Assembly (NCBI GenBank): GCA_946540075.1
Contig: CAMNHZ010000003.1
Location: forward strand, 1-33,321
Reading direction: 5' to 3'
DNA: 33,321 bases
Source of the DNA: an uncultured Bacillota bacterium
Lineage (GTDB): Bacteria > Bacillota_I > Bacilli_A > RF39 > UBA660
The translations under genes were made by a program, and so were the position numbers. The notes below the pieces were generated by a model. That model was given only the letters and a program-made list of their open reading frames with translations. It was not told the DNA's origin and ran no database searches. Of this stretch, positions 1-8,855 are shown one piece after another (positions within the stretch are counted from its first letter, which is position 1; each line of letters starts with the position of its first letter).

Positions 1-22
1 AATAATATAAATAGGTGAAAAA

Positions 23-529
23 ATGTACTATTTAAATATGTTTATAATTTATTCAATATTTGGTTATTTTTTTGAAACTTTGATTTCTGCTTTAACAGGA
101 AGTGGTTTTAAAAGTGGTATAATGGTAGGACCTTGGACACCAATATATGGTCTAGGAGTAATTATTATAGTGTTATTATCAAGTTACTTGTTTATGAATT
201 TACATATGCCAAGAATATATGAAACAATTATTGCATTTTTAATTATTACCATAGTATTAACTGTGTTAGAATGGTTAGGAGGTAAGGGAATTGAATTATT
301 GTTTCATAAAGTATACTGGGATTATAGTTCACATAAATTTAATATAGGTAAGTATATATCACTATCTGTTAGTTTGACGTGGGGGATTGGCTCTATAATA
401 CTTATATATATAATTCATCCTATATTAAAAAATTTAATAATGAAAATACCTTTTGTTGTCACTTTAATTCTATCTGTTTTATTTGTTGTTGATTTTATTT
501 ACACAATTTTAAATAATACAAAGATATAG
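23..529 (+). CDS. CmpB-type (putative ABC transporter type IV) integral membrane protein
   Basis: A 168-residue, strongly hydrophobic protein with about four or five membrane segments. The pattern YSIFGYFFET near the N-terminus, GPWTPIYGLG around residue 37, and a C-terminal WDYSxxxFNIGKYISLxxSLTWG stretch ending in an HP pair match the ABC_trans_CmpB family (PF06541) as I remember it. That family is annotated as a putative ABC permease, but the transport role is not established. The ATG at 23 follows an AGGTG ribosome binding site. A weak hairpin terminator lies downstream, so the gene probably ends its own transcript. No ATPase partner is adjacent. Family call fairly confident; function unknown. 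Confidence 0.7.
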   Translation: MYYLNMFIIYSIFGYFFETLISALTGSGFKSGIMVGPWTPIYGLGVIIIVLLSSYLFMNLHMPRIYETIIAFLIITIVLTVLEWLGGKGIELLFHKVYWDYSSHKFNIGKYISLSVSLTWGIGSIILIYIIHPILKNLIMKIPFVVTLILSVLFVVDFIYTILNNTKI

Positions 530-550
530 TGTCTAAAAAGGTAACATATT

Positions 551-577
551 AGCAAGTTAATACAATCTTGCTTTTTT
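551..577 (+). terminator. Probable rho-independent terminator after the CmpB-type gene
   Basis: AGCAAG (551-556) pairs with CTTGCT (567-572) around a 10-base loop and runs into a T-tract. The stem is short, so termination may be partial. It sits just upstream of the CIRCE element. Confidence 0.5.
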
Positions 578-588
578 AAAGTATATTT

Positions 589-615
589 TTAGCACTCACT
601 ATTGACAAGTGCTAA
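589..615. promoter_or_regulatory. CIRCE element (HrcA operator) upstream of clpB
   Basis: TTAGCACTC (589-597), nine bases, then AAGTGCTAA (607-615). The CIRCE consensus is TTAGCACTC-N9-GAGTGCTAA, so only the first base of the right arm differs. It overlaps the -35 box of the clpB promoter, where bound HrcA would block RNA polymerase. hrcA itself is not in the window. Confidence 0.92.
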
Positions 616-629
616 AAAATGTGTATAAT
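602..629 (+). promoter_or_regulatory. Sigma-A promoter of clpB
   Basis: TTGACA (602-607), 16-bp spacer, TATAAT (624-629): both hexamers are perfect. The -35 lies inside the CIRCE spacer and right arm, so heat induction by HrcA release is the expected mode of control. Confidence 0.85.
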
Positions 630-654
630 GAATAATGGATAGGGGGATGATAAT

Positions 655-2775
655 ATGTTTAATCAAAATCAACCAGAAGAAAATGTTTTAGAAAAATATG
701 GTCGTAACATAATTGAAGCTGCAAAAAATGGTAAGATAGATCCTGTTATTGGCCGTGATGATGAAATAAGAAGTATAACTAGAGTGTTATCAAGAAAGAC
801 TAAAAATAATCCGGTTTTAATAGGTGAACCAGGTGTAGGTAAAACTGCAATTGTTGAAGGACTAGCTTTACGAATAGTAAAAGGTGATGTTCCTGTAAGT
901 TTAAAAGATAAAACAATATGGGAATTGGATATGGCATCGTTAATTGCTGGTGCGAAATATCGCGGTGAATTTGAGGAAAGACTAAAAAATGTATTAAAAG
1001 AAATAAAGAATAGTAATGGTGAAATCATTATGTTTATTGATGAAATTCACACAATTGTTGGTAGTGGTAATATGGAAGGAGCTATGGATACTTCTAATAT
1101 TTTAAAGCCTATGCTTGCCAGAGGAGAAATACATGTTATAGGAGCAACTACCTTAAATGAATATCGAAAATATATCGAAAAAGATGGAGCGCTTGAAAGA
1201 AGATTCCAAAAAATAAAGGTAAATGAGCCAACCGTAGAAGATACAATCACAATACTTAGAGGTTTAAAGGAAAGATTTGAAATTCATCATGGTGTATCAA
1301 TTCAAGATAAAGCCTTAATTGCAGCAGCTACTTTATCTAATCGATATATAACTGATCGTTTTTTACCTGATAAAGCAATTGATTTAGTAGACGAAGCATG
1401 TGCTACTATTAGAGTCCAAATGGATTCTGTTCCAACTGAGTTAGATAATTTAAGAAGAGAAATAATGCGTCTTCAAATAGAAAAACAAGCAATAAAAAAA
1501 GAAAAGGATGATTTAAGTAAAAAACGTCGTGAATCAATTGAAGAGTCTTTAGAAAATTTAAAGAAAAGTGAACAAGAACTTACTGATGCATGGAATAAGG
1601 AGAAAGATATCAATAAAGATATAAAGAAAAAGAAGTCTGAACTAGAAGATGCACGTTTTAAATTGTCCCAAGCTGAATCAAGTTATGATCTTGAAAAAGC
1701 AGCAGTCCTAAGACATGGAACCATTCCAAAATTAGAAAAAGAGTTAGAACAATTTAATTCTTTAGATAAAAATAAAATATTGAGTGATACTGTAACAGAT
1801 GATTCTATTGCTAGTATTATTGCTAAATGGACAAACATACCAGTTGCTAAATTAATTAGTAGCGAGAAAGAAAAATTATTATCACTAGAAGATAATATGA
1901 AAAAACGTGTTATGGGGCAAGATGAAGCTATAAAACTAGTAAGTGATGCTATCATAAAATCTAGAAGTGGTATAAAAGATCCTAATAGACCAATTGGTTC
2001 ATTCATATTTTTAGGCCCAACAGGTGTTGGTAAGACAGAAGTAGCTCGAACACTTGCTTATGAACTTTTTGATGATGAAAGACATATGGTTAGAATCGAT
2101 ATGAGTGAATACATGGAAAAATTCTCAGTTTCTAGATTAATAGGTTCTCCTCCTGGTTATGTAGGATATGAAGAAGGAGGTCAATTGACTGAGGCAGTAA
2201 GAAGAAATCCTTATAGTATAGTGTTGTTTGATGAAATAGAAAAAGCACATCCAGAAGTACTTAATTTATTGCTTCAGATATTAGATGATGGCCGTGTAAC
2301 AGATTCAAACGGAAGAACTGTAGATTTTAAGAATACTATAATTATAATGACATCCAATTTAGGAAGTGAATATATACTTGATGGTAATAATGATAGAGTT
2401 TTACCAGAATTAAGAAAACATTTTAGACCAGAGTTTATTAATCGTATTGATGAAGTTGTTATATTTAATCAATTAAACAAGGAATCTATTTATAAAATAT
2501 TAGATAAAATTATTTCTGAAATAGAAATTCGTTTAAAAAATGATAATATTCATATTAGATTAACTGATAAAGCTAAAGATAGATTAGTAGAACAAGGATA
2601 TGAACCAGCTTATGGTGCACGACCACTTAAAAGATTAGTTAGTAGAACAATTGAAACACAATTAGCTAAAGAGATAATAAGCGGTAATATTAAATATGGT
2701 TCAGATGTGATAATTGATTATGATAATAACGATTATAATATAGATATTCAAAATAAAAATGAAAAAGAAAATTAA
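655..2775 (+). CDS. clpB: ClpB protein disaggregase lacking the N-terminal domain
   Basis: Hsp100 AAA+ chaperone that, with DnaK, extracts polypeptides from aggregates by threading them through its hexamer pore. Two AAA modules are intact: Walker A GEPGVGKT (57-64) with Asp129/Glu130, and GPTGVGKT (454-461) with Asp526/Glu527. Pore loops KYRG (101-104) and GYVG (501-504) and Arg182/Arg183 are present. A full coiled-coil M domain (about 262-365) separates them, and there is no ClpP-binding loop, so it is ClpB and not ClpC/ClpA. At 706 residues it is about 150 short of the usual length: the N-terminal substrate domain is absent and the protein starts in the linker before DPVIGRDDEI. The start has a good AGGGGGA site. 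Transcribed alone from a CIRCE-controlled promoter. Confidence 0.95.
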   Translation: MFNQNQPEENVLEKYGRNIIEAAKNGKIDPVIGRDDEIRSITRVLSRKTKNNPVLIGEPGVGKTAIVEGLALRIVKGDVPVSLKDKTIWELDMASLIAGAKYRGEFEERLKNVLKEIKNSNGEIIMFIDEIHTIVGSGNMEGAMDTSNILKPMLARGEIHVIGATTLNEYRKYIEKDGALERRFQKIKVNEPTVEDTITILRGLKERFEIHHGVSIQDKALIAAATLSNRYITDRFLPDKAIDLVDEACATIRVQMDSVPTELDNLRREIMRLQIEKQAIKKEKDDLSKKRRESIEESLENLKKSEQELTDAWNKEKDINKDIKKKKSELEDARFKLSQAESSYDLEKAAVLRHGTIPKLEKELEQFNSLDKNKILSDTVTDDSIASIIAKWTNIPVAKLISSEKEKLLSLEDNMKKRVMGQDEAIKLVSDAIIKSRSGIKDPNRPIGSFIFLGPTGVGKTEVARTLAYELFDDERHMVRIDMSEYMEKFSVSRLIGSPPGYVGYEEGGQLTEAVRRNPYSIVLFDEIEKAHPEVLNLLLQILDDGRVTDSNGRTVDFKNTIIIMTSNLGSEYILDGNNDRVLPELRKHFRPEFINRIDEVVIFNQLNKESIYKILDKIISEIEIRLKNDNIHIRLTDKAKDRLVEQGYEPAYGARPLKRLVSRTIETQLAKEIISGNIKYGSDVIIDYDNNDYNIDIQNKNEKEN

Positions 2776-2832
2776 TAGTTAAAAATTAAAGATTTTAGAA
2801 TATAATAGTATTATGATTGTTTGGGTGATAAA

Positions 2833-3738
2833 ATGTTTGGTATAAAAAGAATAATAAATTTTATAAAAAGGAATATTAATAAGAAAACATATGTAGAAAT
2901 TGCACTTAATAATACTAGTGAAAATATCATTACTAAGAGGTATCCTTTATTTACTAAAATATTAACTAACAAATATATTCCTATACCTAATTTGGATACT
3001 AATTTTATTCCGCAAGGAATATGTCAGGCTGATGATTATTATGTCATAACTGCCTATGATAAAATGGGTTTAAATAATAGCAAGATATATCTGATTGATA
3101 AGAATGGAGTTTTAGAAAGAACTATTGAAATGGATTCTAAGTACCATGTAGGTGGCGTATCATTCTATAAAAAAACACAAATGATATATGTTTCAGCTAG
3201 TAAAAATGTCCACGCTTATAAACTAGGTGATCTTCTTCGAGGAAAAGTTGTTCCAATAGTAATTAATATAAATACAGGAGTAAAAGGTCATTACACATCT
3301 TATCTAAATATAACTAATAATTATATATATGTAGGAGAGTTTGGAACAAAAGGTAATAGTTTTGTTCTTAGAAGATACCAGCTAAATAGTGAAGGACTAG
3401 TAGATAATAGTTTATTTAAGGAATATAGTGTTCCATATTTATATACTCAAGGAATGACAGTGTTCGAATATAAAAATGAGGTTTATTATATATTTAGTTG
3501 TTCATATAGAAATATAGATTCAAGTTTATATATATCAAAACAGGATGGGAATACTTTCAAAACAATCAAATGTATAAAAATACCGCCAATGTCTGAAGGT
3601 GTTTCCATAACCAATAATAAAAAACTGCTCATTATTTTTGAGTCAGGATCAAGTTATTTTAAGAAAGTAAATATAAAATGTAAAAGCGCAATGATATTAG
3701 ATATAAAGAAAATAATTGATGATATCAGTATAATATAA
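2833..3738 (+). CDS. Unknown protein, propeller-like repeats
   Basis: I do not recognise a family. The 301-residue protein has a basic N-terminus without a convincing signal peptide, then a series of short beta-rich segments (FIPQGICQADDYYVITAYD, VGGVSFY, MIYVSASKN, YIYVGEFG, YIFSCSYRN, MSEGVSITNNKKLLIIFES). Their spacing resembles the blades of a beta-propeller such as the SMP-30/lactonase class. ATG 2833 is preferred over the in-frame TTG at 2821 because GGGTGA (2823-2828) sits at correct distance for it. A TATAAT (2801-2806) with a poor -35 could give a separate promoter; no terminator separates it from clpB, so read-through from the heat-shock promoter is possible. A strong shared terminator follows. 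Confidence 0.55.
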   Translation: MFGIKRIINFIKRNINKKTYVEIALNNTSENIITKRYPLFTKILTNKYIPIPNLDTNFIPQGICQADDYYVITAYDKMGLNNSKIYLIDKNGVLERTIEMDSKYHVGGVSFYKKTQMIYVSASKNVHAYKLGDLLRGKVVPIVININTGVKGHYTSYLNITNNYIYVGEFGTKGNSFVLRRYQLNSEGLVDNSLFKEYSVPYLYTQGMTVFEYKNEVYYIFSCSYRNIDSSLYISKQDGNTFKTIKCIKIPPMSEGVSITNNKKLLIIFESGSSYFKKVNIKCKSAMILDIKKIIDDISII

Positions 3739-3765
3739 ATCTGTCATAGTTTATGACAGATTTTT
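3737..3765. terminator. Bidirectional terminator between convergent genes
   Basis: A perfect 12-bp stem, AAATCTGTCATA (3737-3748) with TATGACAGATTT (3752-3763), and a 3-base loop. T-runs follow on the + strand and A-rich sequence precedes it, so it can end both the propeller-like gene and the convergent TetR gene. It overlaps the stop of the first. Confidence 0.85.
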
Positions 3766-4378
3766 AATTATGTAACATTTTTCTGATAGTACTATATAAA
3801 TAAGGTTTATATTCATTAATAGATAATGGAATATTCTTCGTAATAGCAGTAAAGCAAGTAGATGAAACTAATTCAATTATCATAAATAGTGTAACATCAG
3901 GATTTTCAAGTTCAATATTCTTTTCCTTAACGCCATTTATAAATACATCATATAATCCAATTTCATTATTATCCATTAATCTAGCTAATTTATCATTATA
4001 GACTCCAAGAGATAGATCTTTTGATATAAAGTTTATCAATGTATTATCTTTGACTAATTCATCGATAACATAATTAATTACATATATAATCTCATCATCA
4101 AAGTTTTCAATATAATTATTTTCAAGATTCTTTAAAGCTTCATTGAACAATTGACAAGATTTTTGGATGATTAGTTTTTCTTCAATATCATATTTATCTT
4201 TAAAATATAAATAAAAAGTTCCTTTAGCTACTTCTGCACTATCAACAATATCTTGAATAGATGTATTTTTGATTCCTTTTGTTGTGAATAGTTTATAAGC
4301 TGAAGAAAGTAATTTTTGCTTCTTTTCTTCTTTTTTTAATTTAATTTTACTTTTTATTTTTTTTTCTAAATCACGCAT
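3764..4378 (-). CDS. TetR/AcrR-family transcriptional repressor
   Basis: 204 residues. The N-terminal helix-turn-helix is clear at about 23-66: LLSSAYKLFTTKGIKNTSIQ, then DIVDSAEVAKGTFYLYFKDK, the standard TetR recognition helix with YxYFKxK. A very basic lysine-rich leader of about 20 residues precedes it. The C-terminal ligand-binding half is helical and unassigned. It reads divergently from the MMPL exporter and the heptad-repeat protein, with a 156-bp intergenic region holding two facing promoters and a TGAC/GTCA palindrome. By the usual logic of such pairs it represses the exporter operon and itself until a membrane-active or lipidic compound binds; the ligand is not predictable. ATG 4378 has GAGGG upstream. 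Confidence 0.9.
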   Translation of the reverse strand: MRDLEKKIKSKIKLKKEEKKQKLLSSAYKLFTTKGIKNTSIQDIVDSAEVAKGTFYLYFKDKYDIEEKLIIQKSCQLFNEALKNLENNYIENFDDEIIYVINYVIDELVKDNTLINFISKDLSLGVYNDKLARLMDNNEIGLYDVFINGVKEKNIELENPDVTLFMIIELVSSTCFTAITKNIPLSINEYKPYLYSTIRKMLHN

Positions 4379-4401
4379 ATTTATCCCTCACATACAATAT
4401 A

Positions 4402-4507
4402 ATTGTAACATAAAAAAACTATTAGTCAATTTTTATTCTATAAAAAACATGATAATTTTACAAAAAACAAATATAATATTGACTGTTGGTCATTTTTGTG
4501 ATATATT
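4402..4507. promoter_or_regulatory. Divergent promoters and candidate TetR operator
   Basis: On the + strand TTGACT (4479-4484), 17 bp, TATATT (4502-4507) drives the exporter. On the - strand TTGACT (4429-4424), 16 bp, TACAAT (4407-4402) drives tetR. The exporter -35 is embedded in an inverted repeat TGAC-TGTTG-GTCA (4480-4492), a plausible TetR operator. Both -35 regions share the heptamer ATTGACT, so one repressor could occupy both. Promoter hexamers are seen directly; the operator role is inferred. Confidence 0.7.
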
Positions 4508-4534
4508 ATAGCTGTTGTTAATTTGGAGGGAAAT

Positions 4535-6610
4535 ATGAAAAAAATAGGTGATTTTGTATGTAATCATAAATGGATGATTATTATATTAACTTTAATTTTA
4601 ATTGTTCCATCTTTAATTGGAATGTATTTAACAAAAGTAAACTATGATATTTTAGTTTATTTGCCAAAAGATATAGATACATTAAAAGGTGAAAAGATTT
4701 TAACTGATGATTTTAAGATGGGCTCTTTTTCGATAATTGTAGTCGATGATATGTCAAACAATAATATTTTAAAATTAGAAGACAAAATAAAGAAAGTTGA
4801 AGGAGTTAATAAGGTAGTAAGTATAGCTGATATAACCGGAACGACAATTCCGATGGAAATATTACCAAAAAAAATAGTAGATAAAGTGTCTAAAGGAAAT
4901 TCTAAATTAATACTTACTACTTTTAAAACGTCTACTAGTGATGATAAAACATTAGAAGCTGTTGAAAAAATCAGGAAAATAACAAAGAATAATTCTAAGG
5001 TTGGTGGAATGAGTGCAATGGTTCTTGATACTAAGGAATTATTTAATAGTGAAATGACATTATATGTAATTGTTGCGGTTGTTTTATGTATAATAGTACT
5101 AATGTTTTCACTAGATTCATATTTAGTACCATTTTTATTAATTGCTAATATTGGTGTTGCTATATTATTTAATATGGGTACTAATATATTACTTGGAGAT
5201 ATATGTTATATAACTAAAGCAATAAGTTCGGTATTACAATTAGGAGTTACTACTGATTTCTCTATATTTTTATATCATAAATATGAGGCAGCAAAAAAGA
5301 AAAATAAAGATAAAAATAAAGCTATGAGTGAAGCTATTTATGACACTTTAATTTCTGTGTTTGGTAGTTCACTTACGACTATTGCTGGATTTTTAGCTTT
5401 ATGTACTATGAATTTAACATTAGGAAAAGATATAGGAATTGTCATGGCAAAAGGAGTACTTTTTGGATTGATATGTGTTATTTTACTATTTCCAAGTTTA
5501 CTTCTTGTATGTGATAAATGGATTGATAAAACAAAACATAAAGTTATAATTCCTAAGTTTACATCAATTAAGAATTTTGTTTTAAATCATTACATAATAG
5601 TATTTATGGTTTTTATAATTATGCTAGTACCAGTTTATATGTTGCAGAAAAAAACAACGGTTTATTATAATTTGGATAAATCTATTCCTAGTAATTATGG
5701 GTATAGTATAGCTAAGAAAACACTTAAGAAAGATTATAATATTGTATCCCAAGAAATAGTTTTAATTAGTAATGATACAAAAGATTATAAAATTAATGAA
5801 ATGGTAGACAAAATAAAAGATATAAAAGGTATAGATTCAGTATTAAATCCAGCATCTTTAAGTTCTTATGGATTAAATGAAGATATAATTAGTAGTGACA
5901 TAAGAAAAATGTATAAAACAGATAAATATAAGATGATTTTAATAAACTCAAAATATGATATTGCAACAAATGAGTTAAATGATCAAATAACAAAGGTAAA
6001 TAAAATAGTCTTAAAATATGATAAACATGCTATAGTAGCAGGTGAAGGTCCTTTAATGAAAGATTTAGTCACTATAACAGATCAAGATTTTCATAATGTT
6101 AACTATACATCAATTGCTATTATATTTATAATTATGTTATTAGTATTAAAATCAATTTCTCTTCCAATACTTTTAGTTTCTACTATTGAATTTGCTATAT
6201 TTATGAATATGGGAATACCATATTTAACACACACTCAATTACCTTTTATAGCATCAGTAGTTATAGGGACAATTCAATTAGGTGCGACAATTGACTACGC
6301 GATTTTAATGACAACAAAATATTTAGAGAAGAGAAAACAAGGTACGTCAAGAAAAGAATCAGTTAAAATCGCACTTGATAGTTCAATTAGTTCAATTTTT
6401 GTAAGTGGTATGTGTTTCTTCGCTGCTACCATTGGTGTAGGTATAGTATCTAAGATAGATATGATAGGATCTTTATGTACATTAATTGCTAGAGGAGCTA
6501 TTATTAGTATGGTCGTAGTAATACTAGTTTTACCATCTGTATTATTAGTATTTGATAAATTGATATGTAAGACAAGTTTAGGATTTGGAGGAATGAAAAA
6601 TGAAAAATAG
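4535..6610 (+). CDS. MMPL/RND-superfamily membrane exporter
   Basis: 691 residues with the duplicated RND/MMPL architecture. Each half has one membrane segment, an extracytoplasmic domain of about 130-170 residues, then a cluster of five more segments. The cluster of the first half includes GVTTDFSIFLYHKYEAAKKK and that of the second LGATIDYAILMTTKYLEKRK, the paired TM4 motifs with the proton-relay aspartate typical of MMPL proteins. Such proteins export lipids or hydrophobic compounds using proton motive force. ATG 4535 is chosen over the in-frame TTG at 4523, since GGAGGG (4525-4530) lies between them. The 3' end overlaps the next gene by 11 bases, implying translational coupling and joint function. 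TetR control is likely from the divergent arrangement. Confidence 0.88.
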   Translation: MKKIGDFVCNHKWMIIILTLILIVPSLIGMYLTKVNYDILVYLPKDIDTLKGEKILTDDFKMGSFSIIVVDDMSNNNILKLEDKIKKVEGVNKVVSIADITGTTIPMEILPKKIVDKVSKGNSKLILTTFKTSTSDDKTLEAVEKIRKITKNNSKVGGMSAMVLDTKELFNSEMTLYVIVAVVLCIIVLMFSLDSYLVPFLLIANIGVAILFNMGTNILLGDICYITKAISSVLQLGVTTDFSIFLYHKYEAAKKKNKDKNKAMSEAIYDTLISVFGSSLTTIAGFLALCTMNLTLGKDIGIVMAKGVLFGLICVILLFPSLLLVCDKWIDKTKHKVIIPKFTSIKNFVLNHYIIVFMVFIIMLVPVYMLQKKTTVYYNLDKSIPSNYGYSIAKKTLKKDYNIVSQEIVLISNDTKDYKINEMVDKIKDIKGIDSVLNPASLSSYGLNEDIISSDIRKMYKTDKYKMILINSKYDIATNELNDQITKVNKIVLKYDKHAIVAGEGPLMKDLVTITDQDFHNVNYTSIAIIFIIMLLVLKSISLPILLVSTIEFAIFMNMGIPYLTHTQLPFIASVVIGTIQLGATIDYAILMTTKYLEKRKQGTSRKESVKIALDSSISSIFVSGMCFFAATIGVGIVSKIDMIGSLCTLIARGAIISMVVVILVLPSVLLVFDKLICKTSLGFGGMKNEK

Positions 6611-8318
6611 TATTAAAAAATTTGCATATACAACTTTAGTTTGCTCATTATTTATAATGCCAAATGCACAAGCACTTACTAAAGATGAGACAGTATATGT
6701 TAAATTAAAGAGTAATGGTAGTGTTAAAAAAACTATAGTTAATGAACATCTAAGAGATTTAGATGGTAAGAATAGTGATATATCAAATTTAAAAGATATA
6801 TTAAATGTAAATGGTGACGAAAAAATAAATCATGTAGATGGTAAATTAACATGGGAAACAACAAAAAATGAGTTATATTATCAAGGTACAACTGATAAAG
6901 AATTACCAGTAAAAACTCATGTTACTTATAAATTAGATGGAAAACAAAAGAAATTAAGTAAGATAATCGGAAAAAAAGGTAAAATTGAAATAAGTGTTGA
7001 TTATAAAAATGATTCATGTCAAGTAATTGATAATAATAAGGTATGTACTCCATTTGTTTTAACTCTTGGAACTATAATTTCTAATAAGTATAATCATAAT
7101 ATTGAAGTTACAAATGGAAAAGTTGTTAGTAATGGTGCAAGTAGTACTGTAGTAGCTATAGCTGCACCAGGACTTGATGATAGTTTAAATATGGATAGTT
7201 TATCTAATTTAAATAATATTACTATATCTTTTGATACTGATAAATTTGAATTAAATCCTATATATACAGTAATGACATCAAAATTAATTGATAATGATGA
7301 TTTAAAAGTTTTTGATAAACTTGATAGTATATATGGTTCAGTTGATCAATTATCTTCATCTTCAAAAAAAATAGTAGCAGGTAGTAGACAATTATTAGAT
7401 GGTTCAACAAATTTAAAAGATGGAGCATCTAAATTAAATGATGGTGTTTCATCGTTATCTAATGGTAGTAATAAAATAGTATCAAAAGTAAATGGTGCGA
7501 TTAACACATTAAAGAATGATAATTCAGAAGCGATTGATAGTGCAACATTAAATGCTATTAAAACTCAAGCAGAAACTACTGCTACATTAACAGAAATACA
7601 AAAACAACAAATAGCAGCTCAAACTGAACAAACTATAAGAGCTAGTGAGCAATATAAAAGTTTTGAACTTAAAGTATCTGGTTATAGTAATAAGCTAGCA
7701 ACTGTCAATTCATCAATCGCACAATTAGAAACAGCTATGTCAATGATATCTGATCATGAATCAGAACAATATAAGGCACTAGAAAATCAATTAACAACAT
7801 TAAAAACAACAAAAGTGCAACTTGAGACAGGTATAGAAACATATAGTGGAATGATGAAATTAATGGTAGAAACAGCTAAAAATACAGCTATAACTGTCGC
7901 AAGTAATACATCAAAAACTGTAGCAGGAAAGACAGCTACAACAGTAGCAACTAAGGTTGCTAACAATGCCAAAGCAACTGCAACAACAAAAACTATTAAT
8001 CAATTACAACAACTAGTATCAGGTTTGAATCAACTTAATAATGGTATTACATCATTAAAAAATGGTACATCAAGTTTATATGATGGAACAAAGAAAATAG
8101 AGAGTGGTGCATCAACTTTAAATGATGGCATAGTTAAGTTTGATAAAGAAGGTATTTCTAAAGTTTCATCATTAGTAAATAATCGTATAAAACCATTACA
8201 TAATCGTGTTAAGTCTGTAATAGAATTAGGAAATAAATATGATTCATTTGCCAATAAAGATGGTAATGATGAAGGTAATACTAAGTTTATAATGGTAATA
8301 GATGCGAAGAAAAAATAA
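6600..8318 (+). CDS. Exported xxxLxxG heptad-repeat protein, partner of the MMPL exporter
   Basis: 572 residues. A signal peptide ends at about Ala25 (MPNAQA). A beta-rich N-terminal domain follows, with two cysteines at 140 and 149 that could form a disulphide. From about 260 a run of Leu-x-x-Gly heptads begins (RQLLDG, TNLKDG, SKLNDG, SSLSNG), and a second run lies at roughly 470-515 (NQLNNG, TSLKNG, SSLYDG, STLNDG). Between them is an Ala/Thr/Gln-rich helical stretch. The two heptad runs could pair as a long antiparallel coiled coil. The repeat is that of YhgE/Pip-type and related surface proteins, but no C-terminal membrane helix is seen. The gene overlaps the MMPL gene, so it is probably a periplasm-equivalent or wall-spanning accessory of the exporter. 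Confidence 0.75.
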   Translation: MKNSIKKFAYTTLVCSLFIMPNAQALTKDETVYVKLKSNGSVKKTIVNEHLRDLDGKNSDISNLKDILNVNGDEKINHVDGKLTWETTKNELYYQGTTDKELPVKTHVTYKLDGKQKKLSKIIGKKGKIEISVDYKNDSCQVIDNNKVCTPFVLTLGTIISNKYNHNIEVTNGKVVSNGASSTVVAIAAPGLDDSLNMDSLSNLNNITISFDTDKFELNPIYTVMTSKLIDNDDLKVFDKLDSIYGSVDQLSSSSKKIVAGSRQLLDGSTNLKDGASKLNDGVSSLSNGSNKIVSKVNGAINTLKNDNSEAIDSATLNAIKTQAETTATLTEIQKQQIAAQTEQTIRASEQYKSFELKVSGYSNKLATVNSSIAQLETAMSMISDHESEQYKALENQLTTLKTTKVQLETGIETYSGMMKLMVETAKNTAITVASNTSKTVAGKTATTVATKVANNAKATATTKTINQLQQLVSGLNQLNNGITSLKNGTSSLYDGTKKIESGASTLNDGIVKFDKEGISKVSSLVNNRIKPLHNRVKSVIELGNKYDSFANKDGNDEGNTKFIMVIDAKKK

Positions 8319-8343
8319 AGATTTACAATCGTAAATCTTTTTT
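8317..8343 (+). terminator. Rho-independent terminator of the exporter operon
   Basis: Perfect 10-bp stem, AAAGATTTAC (8317-8326) with GTAAATCTTT (8331-8340), AATC loop and a following T-run. The end of the T-run is shared with the first bases of the next CIRCE element. Confidence 0.88.
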
Positions 8344-8382
8344 AGCACTCTAACTTGACAATTGCTAAAAAAGTGCTATAAT
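8342..8382 (+). promoter_or_regulatory. CIRCE element and sigma-A promoter of hsp20
   Basis: TTAGCACTC (8342-8350), nine bases, AATTGCTAA (8360-8368): seven of nine right-arm bases match CIRCE. A further half-site AAGTGCTA (8371-8378) follows at once. The promoter TTGACA (8355-8360), 16 bp, TATAAT (8377-8382) is interleaved with these arms, the same geometry as at clpB. HrcA repression is the clear reading. Confidence 0.88.
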
Positions 8383-8458
8383 TATAATTGTTGGAGGAAT
8401 CCAATAGATATATCATTTAAATAGTATTTGGTCATATAAAAAGAAAGAGGGAATGCAT

Positions 8459-8839
8459 ATGTTACCAAGTAGAATATTTTTTGATAGTATGTTAGATGAT
8501 TTTAAAATTGATGATAAGATGAAATGTGATATTTATGAAAAAGATAATATATATCATGTTGAAGTAGATGTTCCAGGATTTAATAAAGATGATATAAACA
8601 TTGAAATCAATAAGGGAACACTTTCCATAATTGCCGAAAAGAAAGGCGAAGAAAAAGAAGAAAATGAGAAGAAATATCTTCGTCGTGAACGTAGTTCTTA
8701 TGGAAAGTATCAAAGATCTTTCTATCTAGGAGATGTAGACGAAGAAAATGTTGAAGCTACATTTAAAAATGGTATATTAAAAATAGAAATACCAAAAAAG
8801 ACAGAAAGTGAATGTAAAAAAACAATCGAAATAAAATAG
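8459..8839 (+). CDS. Small heat-shock protein, Hsp20/alpha-crystallin family
   Basis: 126 residues, normal for a bacterial small heat-shock protein that holds unfolding proteins for later refolding by DnaK/ClpB. The alpha-crystallin domain spans about 22-115: YHVEVDVPGFNKDDINIEI, the charged EKKGEEKEENEKKYLRRER region, YGKYQRSFYL, and the closing ATFKNGILKIEIPK with the A-x-x-x-N-G-I-L signature. ATG 8459 is preferred over ATG 8453, which would sit directly against the AGAGGGA site (8446-8452). The leader is about 70 bases and contains an unused GGAGG inside a small hairpin. It shares HrcA control with clpB, so both respond to the same folding stress. Confidence 0.93.
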   Translation: MLPSRIFFDSMLDDFKIDDKMKCDIYEKDNIYHVEVDVPGFNKDDINIEINKGTLSIIAEKKGEEKEENEKKYLRRERSSYGKYQRSFYLGDVDEENVEATFKNGILKIEIPKKTESECKKTIEIK

Positions 8840-8855
8840 TATATATTTTAGGTAC

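Noticed and set aside
669..1250. Open frames on the - strand inside clpB
   Set aside because: They lack ribosome binding sites and family features; the + strand gene is certain.
7787..8254. Open frames on the - strand inside the heptad-repeat gene
   Set aside because: Products of repetitive codons in the real gene, without start signals.
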